A program made the translations under genes and the position numbers. The notes beneath the pieces are model-generated. The model was given only the letters and a program-made list of their open reading frames with translations. It made no database searches and was not told the DNA's origin. A stretch of 64,000 bases of DNA from Thermoanaerobaculia bacterium (GTDB lineage Bacteria > Acidobacteriota > Thermoanaerobaculia > Multivoradales > JAHEKO01): positions 124,001 to 188,000 of the forward strand of contig CAMYOG010000006.1 of the NCBI GenBank assembly GCA_947259925.1, read 5' to 3'. Shown here in pieces: positions 18,223 through 27,527 of this stretch; position 1 is the stretch's first letter, and the number at the start of each line of letters is the position of its first letter.

Positions 18223-19314
18223 ATGGATCTGGACGCCCTCCAACGCCGGATCGTAGCGGTCGAGACCTTCCTGATCGTCTTGACGATCGCTTCGATCGCT
18301 ACCGCCGATGCTCTGGTCGGCGATCGCTTCTCGCTCGGACCGCTCTACCTGATCCCGATCAGCTACAGCGCGCTGACCCACCGTCTGCGAACGACCGTGG
18401 CGTTGGTCGTCGTCTGTGTCGTCCTCCGCCAGCTGCTCGGGCCGCTCGGAAACTCCGTCGATCCCTGGCTGGCCGTCCTGCGCGACCTGGCGATCGCGGG
18501 CGTCTTCGTGGTCGCCGTGGTCGTCCTGCGTCGGCTCGGGATCGAGCGTCGGCGCATCTTCGACCTGGCGCGCGAGCAGCGCGACGAGCTCGCGCGCGAG
18601 GTCGAGCTGGCCGCCGTCGTGCAGGAGCGACTCCTGGAGCTGAGCGAGCCGCCCGCCAGCGAGGTCGACATCGCCGCCCGCAGCGAGCCGCTCCGTGGCG
18701 TCGGCGGCGACTTCTACGACTTCATCGACCACGGTGACAACCGGTGCGGCATCGTCATCGCGGACATCGCCGGCAAGGGCGTGCCGGCCGCTCTGCTGAT
18801 GCCGGCGCTGCGCTTCGGTTTCCGCTCGGTGGTTGCCGGTCGGCGGGCGCTGGCCAGGCGGATCGGTCAGCTCAACGAGGAGTTCTTCGCGACGACCGAT
18901 CCGCGGCACTACGGCACCCTGTTCTACGCCCGCTTCAACCTCGAGACCGGGCGCATCACCTACGTCAATGCGGGACACACGCCGCCGATCCTGGTCGAGG
19001 CCGACGGCGAATGGCGCTCCCTGGATGCCGGCGGGCCGCCGATCGGACTCCTCGGCGAGTGCACCTACGAGAGCGAGCGGATCGATCTCGAGCCCGGCAG
19101 CACCATGTTGCTCTACACCGACGGCGTCACCGAGGCGGCGGATCCGGACGACAATGAGCTCGGTATCGAGCGCCTCGCCGAGCTCGTCGCCGCCAACCCC
19201 ACCGCCACCGCCGAGGAGTTGATCGACGCCGTCTTCGAGCGGGTACACGCCCATCTGGACGGCCGCGAGCCGGGGGACGACTCGACGGTCATCGTCATCA
19301 AGCGGCCGAGCTGA
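18223..19314 (+). CDS. Membrane SpoIIE/RsbU-type PP2C serine phosphatase
   Basis: A 363-residue protein with three N-terminal hydrophobic segments (about residues 10-110), a coiled-coil linker (EQRDELAREVELAAVVQERLL), then a PPM/SpoIIE phosphatase domain. The metal-binding residues appear in GGDFYDFI, IADIAGKGVPAAL, YVNAGHTPPIL, LLYTDGVTEA and the final DDSTVIVIK. Such phosphatases act on anti-sigma-factor antagonists in partner-switching stress responses. No antagonist or anti-sigma gene is nearby, so the target is unknown. It is convergent with the M3 peptidase gene; only the stop codons meet at 19314/19315. Confidence 0.9.
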   Translation: MDLDALQRRIVAVETFLIVLTIASIATADALVGDRFSLGPLYLIPISYSALTHRLRTTVALVVVCVVLRQLLGPLGNSVDPWLAVLRDLAIAGVFVVAVVVLRRLGIERRRIFDLAREQRDELAREVELAAVVQERLLELSEPPASEVDIAARSEPLRGVGGDFYDFIDHGDNRCGIVIADIAGKGVPAALLMPALRFGFRSVVAGRRALARRIGQLNEEFFATTDPRHYGTLFYARFNLETGRITYVNAGHTPPILVEADGEWRSLDAGGPPIGLLGECTYESERIDLEPGSTMLLYTDGVTEAADPDDNELGIERLAELVAANPTATAEELIDAVFERVHAHLDGREPGDDSTVIVIKRPS

Positions 19315-21468
19315 CTACTCGCCCGGTACGGGAAAGCCGTAGTCGCGCATGACCGCGTCGATCTTCGCGTCGCGGCCACGGAAGGCCCGGTACGCATCCG
19401 CCGGATCGACCGCGTTGCGCACCGCGAACAGGTTGTCGACCAGCTTCTTGGCCAGCTCCTTGTCGTAGAAGCCACCCGGCGCCTCTTCGAACGCCTCGGC
19501 CGCGTCGGCGGTCAGTACGTCCGCCCAGAGATACCCGTAGTAGCCGGCCGAGTAGCCCTCGCTCGAGAAGATGTGTCCGAAGTGTGGGCTGCGATGGCGC
19601 ATGACGATCTCGCGTGGCATGTCGAGCCTCTCGAGCGCCGCGCGCTCGAATGCCTCGGCGTCGAGGTCGGCGGGATCGGTGGTGTGGTACATCATGTCGA
19701 CCAGAGCGGCAGCGACGTACTCGGTCTGGGCAAAGCCCTGATTGAAGGTCGCCGCGTTCTTGATCCTGGCGACCAGGTCGTCCGGAATCGGCTCGCCGGT
19801 CTCATGGTGGACGAGGTAGCTGTCGATGACCTGGTCGGTCAGCAGCCAGTGCTCGAGCAGCTGCGACTGGAACTCGGTGTAGTCGCGCACGCCGCCGTTG
19901 AGAGTCGGGTACTCGACCTTCGACGACAGGTAGTGCAGCGCGTGGCCGAACTCGTGAAACAGCGTCTCGGCGTCCGACCACGAGATCAGCACCGGCTCAC
20001 CCGGTGCACCCTTGATGAAGTTGGAGTTGTTCGAGGCGAGCACCGTGACCTTGCCGTCGAAGGTTTCGTGGCTCCGGTACGAGGTGGCCCAGGCGCCGGA
20101 GCGCTTGCCCGGTCGCGCGTACGGGTCCAGATACCAGAGGCCGACCAGCTCGCCGCTGGTCCTGTCGGTCACCTCCCAGACGCCCACGTCCCCGTGGAAC
20201 ACCGGCACCTTGCCCTGTTCGACCGGCGTGAACTGGAAGTTGAACAACTCCCCGGCGACGAAGAACATCGCCTCGCGCAGCTTCTCGAGCTGCAGGTACT
20301 GCTTCACCTCGTCGGAGTCGAGGTCGTATCTCGCCTTGCGAACCTTCTCGGCGTAGTACCGATAGTCCCAGGGCTCGATGGTGATGCCGGCGCCTTCGGC
20401 GTCGGCGATCGCCTGCATGTCGGCGACCTCCTCGGCGACCCGCGCGAGAGCGGCCGGGAAGACCGCTTCCATCAATTCGAGGGCGCGCTCCGGCGTCTTC
20501 GCCATCCGGTTCTCGAGCCGCCACGAAGCGTAGTTCTCGTAGCCGAGCAGCTGCACCCGCTCGTGCCGGAGCCTCAGGATCTCGGCGATGATCGCGTTGT
20601 TGTCGTGGTCGTCGCCGTTGTCGCCGCGCGAGTAGTAGGTCCGCCACACCTTCTCGCGTAGGTCGCGCTGGTCGGAGAAGATCAGGAACGGATCCATCGA
20701 CGAGCGGGTGTTGGTGACCGCGTACTTGCCCTCCTGACCTCGATCCTGGGCCGCGGCCGCGGCGGCCTGGACGTACGACACCGGCAGGCCGCCCAGCTGA
20801 TCCTCCTCCAGGTAGAGGACGTACGCCTCCTCGTCGGCGAGCACGTTGTTCCCGAACTGGGTCTGTAGCTCGGCGAGCCGCTTGTTGATCTCGGCGTAGC
20901 GCTCCTTCGCCTCACCCTCGAGAGTGGCGCCGTTGCGGGCGAAGCCGTCGTAGACGAGCCAGACCAGCCGCTGCTGGTCGGTTCGTAGCGACTCCATCTC
21001 GTCCCCCTCGTAGACCGCGCGGATACGGTCGAACAGGGCCACGTTCTGGGTGATCTTGGACTGAAACTCGGACAGCTTGGGAACCATCCGAGCCTGGATC
21101 TGACGGAACTCGGGCGTCGAGAGGTTCGAGCTCCAGATGCCCCAATAAGTGAAGACCCGATCGAGGTCGCGACCGACCCGTTCCAGAGCGACGATGGTGT
21201 TCTCGAAGGTCGCCGGCTCGGGATTCGCCGCGATCGCGTCGATCTCCACCAGGTTCGCGGCCATGCCGGTCTCGAGAGCGGGTTCCAGCGCCGCGAGATC
21301 CATTCGGTCGAAGGCGGGCACACCGCCGTACGATCCGGTCCACTCAGCCAGAAGGACACTTCCCTCGGTCTCGTTCATGCCGCTCGTGCCCTCTGGGGAT
21401 TCCCCCGAACATGCGATGGCGAGGGCGATCACGCCGACGCCGACAAGCTTCACAGGACGGCTACTCAT
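19315..21468 (-). CDS. M3 family metallopeptidase, lipoprotein (peptidyl-dipeptidase Dcp-like)
   Basis: A 717-residue zinc peptidase of the thimet-oligopeptidase clan. The HEXXH site is HEFGH at residues 505-509 in ETLFHEFGHALHYL, followed by the third-ligand region further on. Length and overall sequence match Dcp/oligopeptidase A enzymes, which cut dipeptides or short peptides. An N-terminal lipobox (IALAIAC) indicates a lipid-anchored, periplasmic version. The ATG at 21468 follows GGAGGAGAAAG; an upstream ATG at 21492 would include that site. A role in scavenging peptides alongside the TonB receptor is plausible but inferred. Confidence 0.92.
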   Translation of the reverse strand: MSSRPVKLVGVGVIALAIACSGESPEGTSGMNETEGSVLLAEWTGSYGGVPAFDRMDLAALEPALETGMAANLVEIDAIAANPEPATFENTIVALERVGRDLDRVFTYWGIWSSNLSTPEFRQIQARMVPKLSEFQSKITQNVALFDRIRAVYEGDEMESLRTDQQRLVWLVYDGFARNGATLEGEAKERYAEINKRLAELQTQFGNNVLADEEAYVLYLEEDQLGGLPVSYVQAAAAAAQDRGQEGKYAVTNTRSSMDPFLIFSDQRDLREKVWRTYYSRGDNGDDHDNNAIIAEILRLRHERVQLLGYENYASWRLENRMAKTPERALELMEAVFPAALARVAEEVADMQAIADAEGAGITIEPWDYRYYAEKVRKARYDLDSDEVKQYLQLEKLREAMFFVAGELFNFQFTPVEQGKVPVFHGDVGVWEVTDRTSGELVGLWYLDPYARPGKRSGAWATSYRSHETFDGKVTVLASNNSNFIKGAPGEPVLISWSDAETLFHEFGHALHYLSSKVEYPTLNGGVRDYTEFQSQLLEHWLLTDQVIDSYLVHHETGEPIPDDLVARIKNAATFNQGFAQTEYVAAALVDMMYHTTDPADLDAEAFERAALERLDMPREIVMRHRSPHFGHIFSSEGYSAGYYGYLWADVLTADAAEAFEEAPGGFYDKELAKKLVDNLFAVRNAVDPADAYRAFRGRDAKIDAVMRDYGFPVPGE

Positions 21469-21587
21469 GACTGACTTTCTCCTCCAACGCAAACGAAGCC
21501 CGTGCGTGAGCTTCGACTCACGAGATCTCTCCAGGTCGCAGCCTCAGTCTATCCGCTCGGCGCCGCCCGGGGGCCGAGGAATATTGG

Positions 21588-22997
21588 TTAGCGACGCGCT
21601 TCGTCCACCAGCTCGCGCAGCACCTCGACCGCCATCAGCACGTCCTCTCGCCGGCAGTCGAACTGGCCGACCTGGAAGCGGATGACGAACCGTCCTTCGT
21701 GTCTGGTCTGCGTCAGGTAGATCCGGCCGTCGTCGTTCACCTTTTGTAGCAGGCGCTCGGTCACCTCGCTCGCGTCCTCGCCGGCGGGGGCGTACTGAAA
21801 CGTGAAGAGTGAGAGGTGGCAGGGGGTCGTCAAGCGGAAGTCGTCGAGGGCTTCGATGGCTGCGGCGGCCTCCTCGGCCCAGGCGATGTGGTTCCGGATC
21901 CGCCGTCGGAGATCTTCGAGGCCGTGCGCCCGGAGCAGGAACCAGAGCTTCAGGGCCCGGAAGCGACGGCCGAGCGGGATGGTCCACTCGCTGTAGTTGG
22001 TGATCTCGCTCTGACCGAGCGTCTCGAGGTAGTCCGGGCGCAGGCCGAGGGTCCGCACCTGGGGCGCCGGGTCGGCCAGGAACTGGATCGAGCAGTCGAA
22101 CTGCGCGCCGAGCCATTTATGGGGGTTGAAGACGATGCTGTCGGCTTTCTCGACCCCGTCCCAGAGCGGACGGAGCTCCGGGCAGATCATCGCCGAGCCG
22201 GCCCAGGCGGCGTCGACGTGCACGTAGAGGTCCTCTCGCCGCGCCACCTCGATCGCCTCGCGCGCTCGATCCGAGGCGCCCACCGATGTGCCACCAACGC
22301 ACAGGATCAGACCGGCCGGCAGGAAGCCGGCCTCGCGATCGGCCGCGATCGCTCGCCCGAGCGCTCGCGGGTCGAGCGCCCGCGAGGCGTCGGTCTCGAC
22401 CTTGACCAGGTGCTGCTGGCCGATGCCGGCCAGCCGGATCGACTTGTCGATGGACGAGTGCGTCTCGGGCGAAGCGTAGACCCGCAGCTGCCGCTCCCCC
22501 GCCGTCCCCGATTCGATCCCTCGCCAGGCGAGCGCGCGCTCGCGCATCGTCAACACAGCGCACAGGTTGGCCGAGGTCGCCGAGTCCTGGATGACTCCCT
22601 GGAAGCCTTCCGGCAGCCCGAGGGCCTGGCGCGTCCAGTCGACCATGCGGGTCTCGATCTCGGTCGCGGCGGGCGAGGTCTGCCAGAGCATGCACTGGGC
22701 CGCCATCACCGAGGCCAGGTTCTCGGCGATCATCGACACCGGCGCTGCGTTGGCGCAGAAGTAGGCGAAGAAGCGCGGGTGCTGCCAATGGGTCATCCCG
22801 CCCGGGACGATGCGCTCGAAGTCGGCGAAGATCGTCTCCATCTCCTCCGGCGCCTCGGGAGGGGACGCCGGCAGCATCGCCGCGATCTCGCCCGGCGCCA
22901 CCTGAGCCCGTACCGGCCGCTCGTCCAGAGTCTCCAGGTAGCCGGCACCCCAGCGCGCGGCGCGCTCGGCCCACTGCAAGTAGTCTTCCCGTCTCAT
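21588..22997 (-). CDS. PLP-dependent group II amino acid decarboxylase (aromatic-L-amino-acid decarboxylase-like)
   Basis: A 469-residue fold-type I PLP enzyme. The pyridoxal lysine is Lys294 in FNPHKWLGA, with HVDAAWAGSAMI upstream carrying the Asp that binds the pyridine nitrogen. The N-terminal THWQHPRFFAYFCANAAP and QTSPAATEIE are typical of DDC/TDC-type decarboxylases, which convert aromatic amino acids to amines. The substrate cannot be set from sequence alone. The ATG at 22997 follows GGAGGGGG; a frame extension to 23033 is less likely. It lies between the M3 peptidase and TonB receptor genes, all on the minus strand. Confidence 0.9.
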   Translation of the reverse strand: MRREDYLQWAERAARWGAGYLETLDERPVRAQVAPGEIAAMLPASPPEAPEEMETIFADFERIVPGGMTHWQHPRFFAYFCANAAPVSMIAENLASVMAAQCMLWQTSPAATEIETRMVDWTRQALGLPEGFQGVIQDSATSANLCAVLTMRERALAWRGIESGTAGERQLRVYASPETHSSIDKSIRLAGIGQQHLVKVETDASRALDPRALGRAIAADREAGFLPAGLILCVGGTSVGASDRAREAIEVARREDLYVHVDAAWAGSAMICPELRPLWDGVEKADSIVFNPHKWLGAQFDCSIQFLADPAPQVRTLGLRPDYLETLGQSEITNYSEWTIPLGRRFRALKLWFLLRAHGLEDLRRRIRNHIAWAEEAAAAIEALDDFRLTTPCHLSLFTFQYAPAGEDASEVTERLLQKVNDDGRIYLTQTRHEGRFVIRFQVGQFDCRREDVLMAVEVLRELVDEARR

Positions 22998-23098
22998 CGC
23001 ACCCCCTCCGGAGCCTCCCGAGCGGAGAGCCATGGATCCGCCGCGAGGCGGCTCGGTACTCGAAGGCGCTGGCCGCCTCCGAGTCGTTGTCGAGCGCC

Positions 23099-25762
23099 CT
23101 AGAAGCTGACTCCGATCCTTCCGTAGTAGTAGGCGCCGTTGAAGCCGAAGGGCGAGGTGATCGAGCTGACCACGCCCAGGAACTGGAGCACGCCGTCCTG
23201 CTCGGCATCGGGCAACGTGTCGAAGACGTTTTCGGCCCCGATGGCGATCTCGTAGTGGTCGGCGAACCTGAACTGCGCTTCGATGTCGACCAGGATCTCG
23301 GACCCGTATGACGACGCATCGCTGGCGTCGCCGGGGCTGAACAGGCCACCGGTCGTCGCCCAGTCGCCGTAGCGGTTGATGCGGACGTAGCCGCCCAGCA
23401 TCTTGCCGCTGTCGTAGCTGACGGTCAGGTTCGTCCGCTCCTCGGGCACCTGGTTCTCCAGGTCGAAGACCCGCGACTCGTTGATGGTGCCCGGAGCGAC
23501 GCCCGAGACCTCCTGCTCGTTGATGTTGTGTCGGAAGTCGACGGTCAGCAGGCCGTCACTCACCTGGAACGCGCTGGTGAGAGCGAGATCGATGCCGCTG
23601 ACATCGGAATCGTAGGCGTTGCTGAAGAAGTTGGCGATGCTGTTCACCAGTAGGTTGGCGTTGTCGACACCGGCGGCCTCCAGCAGCGGCACGTCCGCCT
23701 CGGTGACGGTGTTGTTCTGCAGAGCCAGCCGGTCGTCGATCGAGATGTCGTAGTAGTCCAGGGTGAGGCTGGTGTTGGGAGCCAGCTGGGCAACCAGGCC
23801 GATCGTGAAGCTGGTCGATTCTTCCGGCTCGAGCGGGATCGCACCCAGCGCCAGAGCGACCGGATGGTCGACGGGGTAGACACCGCTCGGAATCAGGTTA
23901 CCGCTGGCGTCGGCGCTGGTCGTGACGTTCAGCGTATGAACCTGCCCCGGCGTCGGAGCGCGGAAACCGGTGTTGGCTGTGCCCCTCAGCGCGAATCTGT
24001 CGGTGGCGTCGAAGCGCGCCGAGAACTTCCAATCGAAAGTCGAATCGAACTCGTCGTAGTCCTCGAAGCGCAGCGCCAGGCCGGCCGAGAACCGATCCGT
24101 GATGTCGGCCTCGAGATCCACGTAGGCGGCCAGGCTCTCGCTCGAGAAGCTGCCGGACGACTCGATCGGAAATCCCTGGAAGCCGTCCGAGCCGACGCCG
24201 AAGATCGCCGCGGTCGGGCCCGCCTCGATCGAGTCCGGATCTCCGGCGCCGATGTCATAGGTCTCGTCGCGGTACTCGAATCCGAACGCCAGGTTCAACG
24301 GCGACGACCAGGAGCCGACGTCGAACGGCTGGACGAAATCGGCGTTGAAGCTGGTCTCCTCCTGGGTGAGCGTGCCGGGAGTGAAAGAGGTCGGCGACAG
24401 GCCGCCCAGGCTCGGGTTGATGGTCTCCGAGATCACGTACTCGACCTCGTTCTCCGCGATCCGCCCACGGGCGTTCCAACTCAGCCCGCCCGCCGTCTCG
24501 CCGGCCAGGCCCAGGACCCAGGCAAGGTCCGACATGTCGGCGCCGAAGTTCGGGTTGTAGCCACCGGGGAAGAGGGTGTAGATCGGGTTGCGGAGCACGA
24601 AACCGCTCGGACTCGCCGTCCCCGGAACCGCCGCCGTCGGAACCAGGTAATCAGTCGGGTTCAGGCCGGCCGCCAGGATGGCGTCGACCAGATCCTGAGG
24701 CGCGTCATCGGGCAGAAAATCGCCGTCGAGGTCCTGCTGCAGCGTCGTGCGGGCGGTGAACTCGAACTCGGGATCGAGCACCGGGCCGCGATAGAAGAAG
24801 TCCGAGATGGTCTCGTTCTCGGCGTACGTCGCGTGCGAGAAGAACTCGACGTTCTCGTTGATATCGCTGCCGAAGTTGACCAGCAGCTTCAAAACGTCGA
24901 CGTCGGGGTCGCCCCAGCGCTGGCCGAGGCCGTCGAGCGGCACCTGGTTGGCGCCGACCACGGTGCCCACGAACTCCGCGTCGGGGCGCGCGACGCCGCG
25001 CCAGGTCTCGTCGGAGGTCGAGTACTCGAAGGACGCGTTCAGGAAACCGTCGGCGCCGAGCGGGAAGCCCGCGTTGCCGCCGAAGGTGGTGCGTGCGCCG
25101 TCGCTCTCGGAGTACTCACCCGACTGGATCGAGAACGAATAGCCCTCGCGTGCGTCCTTGAGGATCACGTTGACCACACCGGCGATGGCGTCGGAGCCGT
25201 ACTGCGCCGAAGCGCCGTCGCGCAGGACCTCGATCCGCTCGATGGCGGCCGCCGGCAGGGTGGAGAAATCGACCGCCTGAGAGCCCTGGTTCACGGTCCC
25301 CAGGGGCGCCAACTGCAGGTTGACCAGCGCCGAGCGATGGCGGCGCGTGCCGTTGACCAGCACCAGGGTGTGGTCGGGCGAGAGGTTGCGCAGGCTCACC
25401 GGCCGGATGAACGCCGTGCCGTCCGCGATCGGAAAGCGCTGGGTGTTGAACGAAGGCGCGACCCTGGCGAGCCCGTCGGTCAGGTCGAAGCTCGCCTGGT
25501 CGGAGAGCAGCGCGGCGTCGACCACGTCGATCGGCGACAGGGTCTCGGTCGGAATCAGGCCCTCTTTGCGGGTACCGGTAACGACGATCGTCTCACCGAA
25601 CCCCTCTTCGGCGGCCTCCTCCGAGGCTTCCTCGGCAGCCGCCTCCTCGTCGGCCGTCTCCTCGTGCTGCGAAACCGCCAGCACGGGCGCTACGACAAGC
25701 AACGCAGCGCAGACGCACAAGAGTGCGCAACGAATGATCGAGATGTGCTTCTGTTCAGCCAT
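23099..25762 (-). CDS. TonB-dependent outer membrane receptor
   Basis: An 887-residue outer membrane protein: a signal peptide, then an unusual Glu/Ala-rich stretch (about residues 34-54), the TonB box-like ETIVVTGTR, a plug domain (DVVDAALLSDQ through IERIEVLRDGASAQYGSDAIAGVVNVIL) and a 22-strand barrel ending in an aromatic residue (YYYGRIGVSF). The plug motifs are typical of receptors for large or scarce nutrients. The substrate is unknown; no siderophore or cobalamin genes are nearby. AAGGAGG precedes the ATG. A perfect 11 bp hairpin sits 44-68 bases upstream. Confidence 0.93.
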   Translation of the reverse strand: MAEQKHISIIRCALLCVCAALLVVAPVLAVSQHEETADEEAAAEEASEEAAEEGFGETIVVTGTRKEGLIPTETLSPIDVVDAALLSDQASFDLTDGLARVAPSFNTQRFPIADGTAFIRPVSLRNLSPDHTLVLVNGTRRHRSALVNLQLAPLGTVNQGSQAVDFSTLPAAAIERIEVLRDGASAQYGSDAIAGVVNVILKDAREGYSFSIQSGEYSESDGARTTFGGNAGFPLGADGFLNASFEYSTSDETWRGVARPDAEFVGTVVGANQVPLDGLGQRWGDPDVDVLKLLVNFGSDINENVEFFSHATYAENETISDFFYRGPVLDPEFEFTARTTLQQDLDGDFLPDDAPQDLVDAILAAGLNPTDYLVPTAAVPGTASPSGFVLRNPIYTLFPGGYNPNFGADMSDLAWVLGLAGETAGGLSWNARGRIAENEVEYVISETINPSLGGLSPTSFTPGTLTQEETSFNADFVQPFDVGSWSSPLNLAFGFEYRDETYDIGAGDPDSIEAGPTAAIFGVGSDGFQGFPIESSGSFSSESLAAYVDLEADITDRFSAGLALRFEDYDEFDSTFDWKFSARFDATDRFALRGTANTGFRAPTPGQVHTLNVTTSADASGNLIPSGVYPVDHPVALALGAIPLEPEESTSFTIGLVAQLAPNTSLTLDYYDISIDDRLALQNNTVTEADVPLLEAAGVDNANLLVNSIANFFSNAYDSDVSGIDLALTSAFQVSDGLLTVDFRHNINEQEVSGVAPGTINESRVFDLENQVPEERTNLTVSYDSGKMLGGYVRINRYGDWATTGGLFSPGDASDASSYGSEILVDIEAQFRFADHYEIAIGAENVFDTLPDAEQDGVLQFLGVVSSITSPFGFNGAYYYGRIGVSF

Positions 25763-25805
25763 GGTCGTGCCTCCTTCTCATGGATGTTCTCGATAACGCT
25801 TCGCC

Positions 25806-25830
25806 CACATCGAGCCATCGGCTCGATGTG
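25806..25830. promoter_or_regulatory. Perfect 11 bp inverted repeat upstream of the TonB receptor
   Basis: CACATCGAGCC, a 3-base spacer ATC, then GGCTCGATGTG form a perfect palindrome in the divergent gap between the TonB receptor (minus) and the ybaK-like gene (plus). It lies 44 bases from the receptor start. It may be an operator or, in the transcript, a leader hairpin. It has no T-run, so it is not a classical intrinsic terminator. Confidence 0.55.
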
Positions 25831-25976
25831 ACCTATCCACGCTGTCTGCCACCAGTTGCGACTCACGGAGTAGACCACAGGTTCACGGCATCGGGCAAAC
25901 GCGCCCACCCCGGCGGGTGTTTCGCATCCCCGACTCAACGGCTAGCTTGTTGCCACCGCAGGTAAGGAGGTTCCTC

Positions 25977-26453
25977 ATGCCCAGTAGCAAACTGAAGGCG
26001 CTGCTCGACGAGGAAGGCGTCAAGTACGTCACCATCACCCACTCGACCGCGTACACGGCGCAGGAGATCGCCGCCTCGGCCCACATCCCGGGCAAGGAGC
26101 TCGCCAAGACGGTGATCGTCAAGCTGGACGGCGAGATGGCGATGGTGGTGCTGGCCGCCACCGCCAAGGTCGATCTCGCTCGAGTGAGAGAGCTGGCCCA
26201 GGTGGGCAAGGTGGAGCTGGCGACCGAGGTGGAGTTCAAGAGCCGCTTCCCCGAGTGCAGCCCAGGAGCGATGCCGCCCTTCGGCAACCTCTACGGCATG
26301 CACGTCTACGCCGATCAGGGCCTGACCGAGGACGAAGAGATCGCCTTCAACGCCGGCAGCCATACCGAGCTGATGCGCCTGGCGTACCGCGACTTCGAGC
26401 GACTGGTCAAGCCGACCGTCGCTGATCTCGCCATGGCGTCGGCCGCCGCCTGA
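25977..26453 (+). CDS. YbaK/EbsC family aminoacyl-tRNA deacylase
   Basis: A 158-residue single-domain protein of the YbaK/ProX editing superfamily, which hydrolyses mischarged tRNAs. Visible features are the N-terminal helix LKALLDEEGVKY, the lysine-bearing strand GKELAKTVIVKLDG (candidate catalytic lysine) and the glycine-rich SPGAMPPFGNLYG loop. The ATG at 25977 follows GGTAAGGAGG. A longer frame to 25917 has no reason to be used. The exact tRNA substrate (Cys-tRNAPro versus Ala-tRNAPro) is not decidable here. Confidence 0.88.
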   Translation: MPSSKLKALLDEEGVKYVTITHSTAYTAQEIAASAHIPGKELAKTVIVKLDGEMAMVVLAATAKVDLARVRELAQVGKVELATEVEFKSRFPECSPGAMPPFGNLYGMHVYADQGLTEDEEIAFNAGSHTELMRLAYRDFERLVKPTVADLAMASAAA

Positions 26454-26505
26454 ACGGGGCACCCGTCCCCATCCTCGCGAAACGGTCCCGCTCGTGACCG
26501 ATCGA

Positions 26506-27018
26506 TCAGCCACTGATCAGGTCGTCGTTCAGATAGGCGAGGATCGTCCGGACCGACAGAACGCCGACCAGCGCCCCATTCGAGACCACTGCCAGGTGGC
26601 GGAAGCCACGGCTGACCATGCAGTGCACGGCGAACGCCGGTGGATCGTCCGGCTCCAGCTGGACGAGCTCGGTGGTCATCACGTCGGCGACCGGAGTCGC
26701 GGCCGGGTCGAGGCCGGCGCGCAGCACGTGCGTAAGGAGATGGCGCTCGTTGAAGAGTCCGACCGGCTTGTCCGCGTGCGCAACGAAGACGCACCCCGAG
26801 CGCTCATCTCGCATCCTCGCGACCGCTTCGGCGACCGTCACCTCGGGCGCCAGAACGATCGGTCGCGCCAGCTTCAGGTCGCCGACCCGATCGCCGAGCA
26901 GGCGGCCGCTGAAGCCCCGCTGTGCCTCGGGTAGGTCGAGGCCGGCGAGATCGGCACCACATTCGGAGCAGACGTCGACGCCGGCGATGTTCTGGGTGGC
27001 GCAGTACGGGCAGCGCAT
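26506..27018 (-). CDS. Zinc-ribbon plus CBS-pair domain protein
   Basis: A 170-residue protein. The N-terminus holds two Cys-x2-Cys pairs (MRCPYCATQN and DVCSECGADL), a zinc-ribbon-like finger, followed by two CBS domains (about 45-105 and 108-168; LAPEVTVAEAVARM, ADKPVGLFNERHLLTHV, VADVMTTELVQLEP, GALVGVLSVRTIL). CBS pairs bind adenine nucleotides and act as energy or ion sensors. It sits 8 bases downstream of another CBS gene, so they form an operon and probably a heteromeric sensor. The partner effector is not known. Confidence 0.85.
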   Translation of the reverse strand: MRCPYCATQNIAGVDVCSECGADLAGLDLPEAQRGFSGRLLGDRVGDLKLARPIVLAPEVTVAEAVARMRDERSGCVFVAHADKPVGLFNERHLLTHVLRAGLDPAATPVADVMTTELVQLEPDDPPAFAVHCMVSRGFRHLAVVSNGALVGVLSVRTILAYLNDDLISG

Positions 27019-27026
27019 GGCGGGCC

Positions 27027-27497
27027 TCAGCCTCCCTCCGGCCGGCGCATCTTCTGGTCCAGCCTCGGCGGCAGGTTGAGCAGCGTCTCGGGGAAGAATT
27101 CCGCGATCATCTTGAGCACGTCGCGACCGCCGATCAGACCCGCCTCCTCGCCCCTCGGGCCCAGCAGCGGTAGGTGCCGGATGCCCCGCTCCGACATCGT
27201 GCCGATCGCCTCGACCAGCTTGCCGTCGCTCGAGAGCGTCACCAGATCGCTGGTCATCAGGTCGCCGATCGGCGTGTCGGGGTCGCCTTCGAGCGCGGTC
27301 CGGTAGAGAATGTCGCGCTCGGTGAAGATACCGAGCAGGCTCGGCCCGTCGCAGACCAGCACCGCGACTCCACGCTCCTCGTCCAGTCGGCGGTAGACCT
27401 CGCCCAGGGTGGTAGACGGCTCCACCCGGCAGACGCGCCGGCGGGGCAGGTCATTCAACCGCACGTCGACCAGTAGCTGATCGAAATCGGTGCTCAC
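27027..27497 (-). CDS. CBS-pair domain protein
   Basis: A 156-residue stand-alone CBS pair: CRVEPSTTLGEVYRRL, GPSLLGIFTERDILYRTAL, IGDLMTSDLVTLSSDGKLVEAIGTM and AGLIGGRDVLKMIAEFFPE. The gene starts with GTG at 27497. It is the first gene of a two-gene CBS operon with the zinc-ribbon CBS protein downstream. Stand-alone CBS proteins usually regulate a partner enzyme or transporter in response to AMP, ATP or SAM. The last 25 residues are proline- and charge-rich and not conserved-looking. Confidence 0.85.
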   Translation of the reverse strand: MSTDFDQLLVDVRLNDLPRRRVCRVEPSTTLGEVYRRLDEERGVAVLVCDGPSLLGIFTERDILYRTALEGDPDTPIGDLMTSDLVTLSSDGKLVEAIGTMSERGIRHLPLLGPRGEEAGLIGGRDVLKMIAEFFPETLLNLPPRLDQKMRRPEGG

Positions 27498-27527
27498 CCA
27501 TCGAGGGTAGCACGCGGGTTAGAACGC

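Noticed and set aside
21505-21522. 6 bp inverted repeat upstream of the M3 peptidase gene
   Set aside because: A short stem with a 6-base loop is expected by chance in sequence of this composition.
23864-25831. 655-codon plus-strand frame opposite the TonB receptor
   Set aside because: Its translation is low in complexity (Arg, Val, Gly) and mirrors the receptor gene; the receptor has full domain support.
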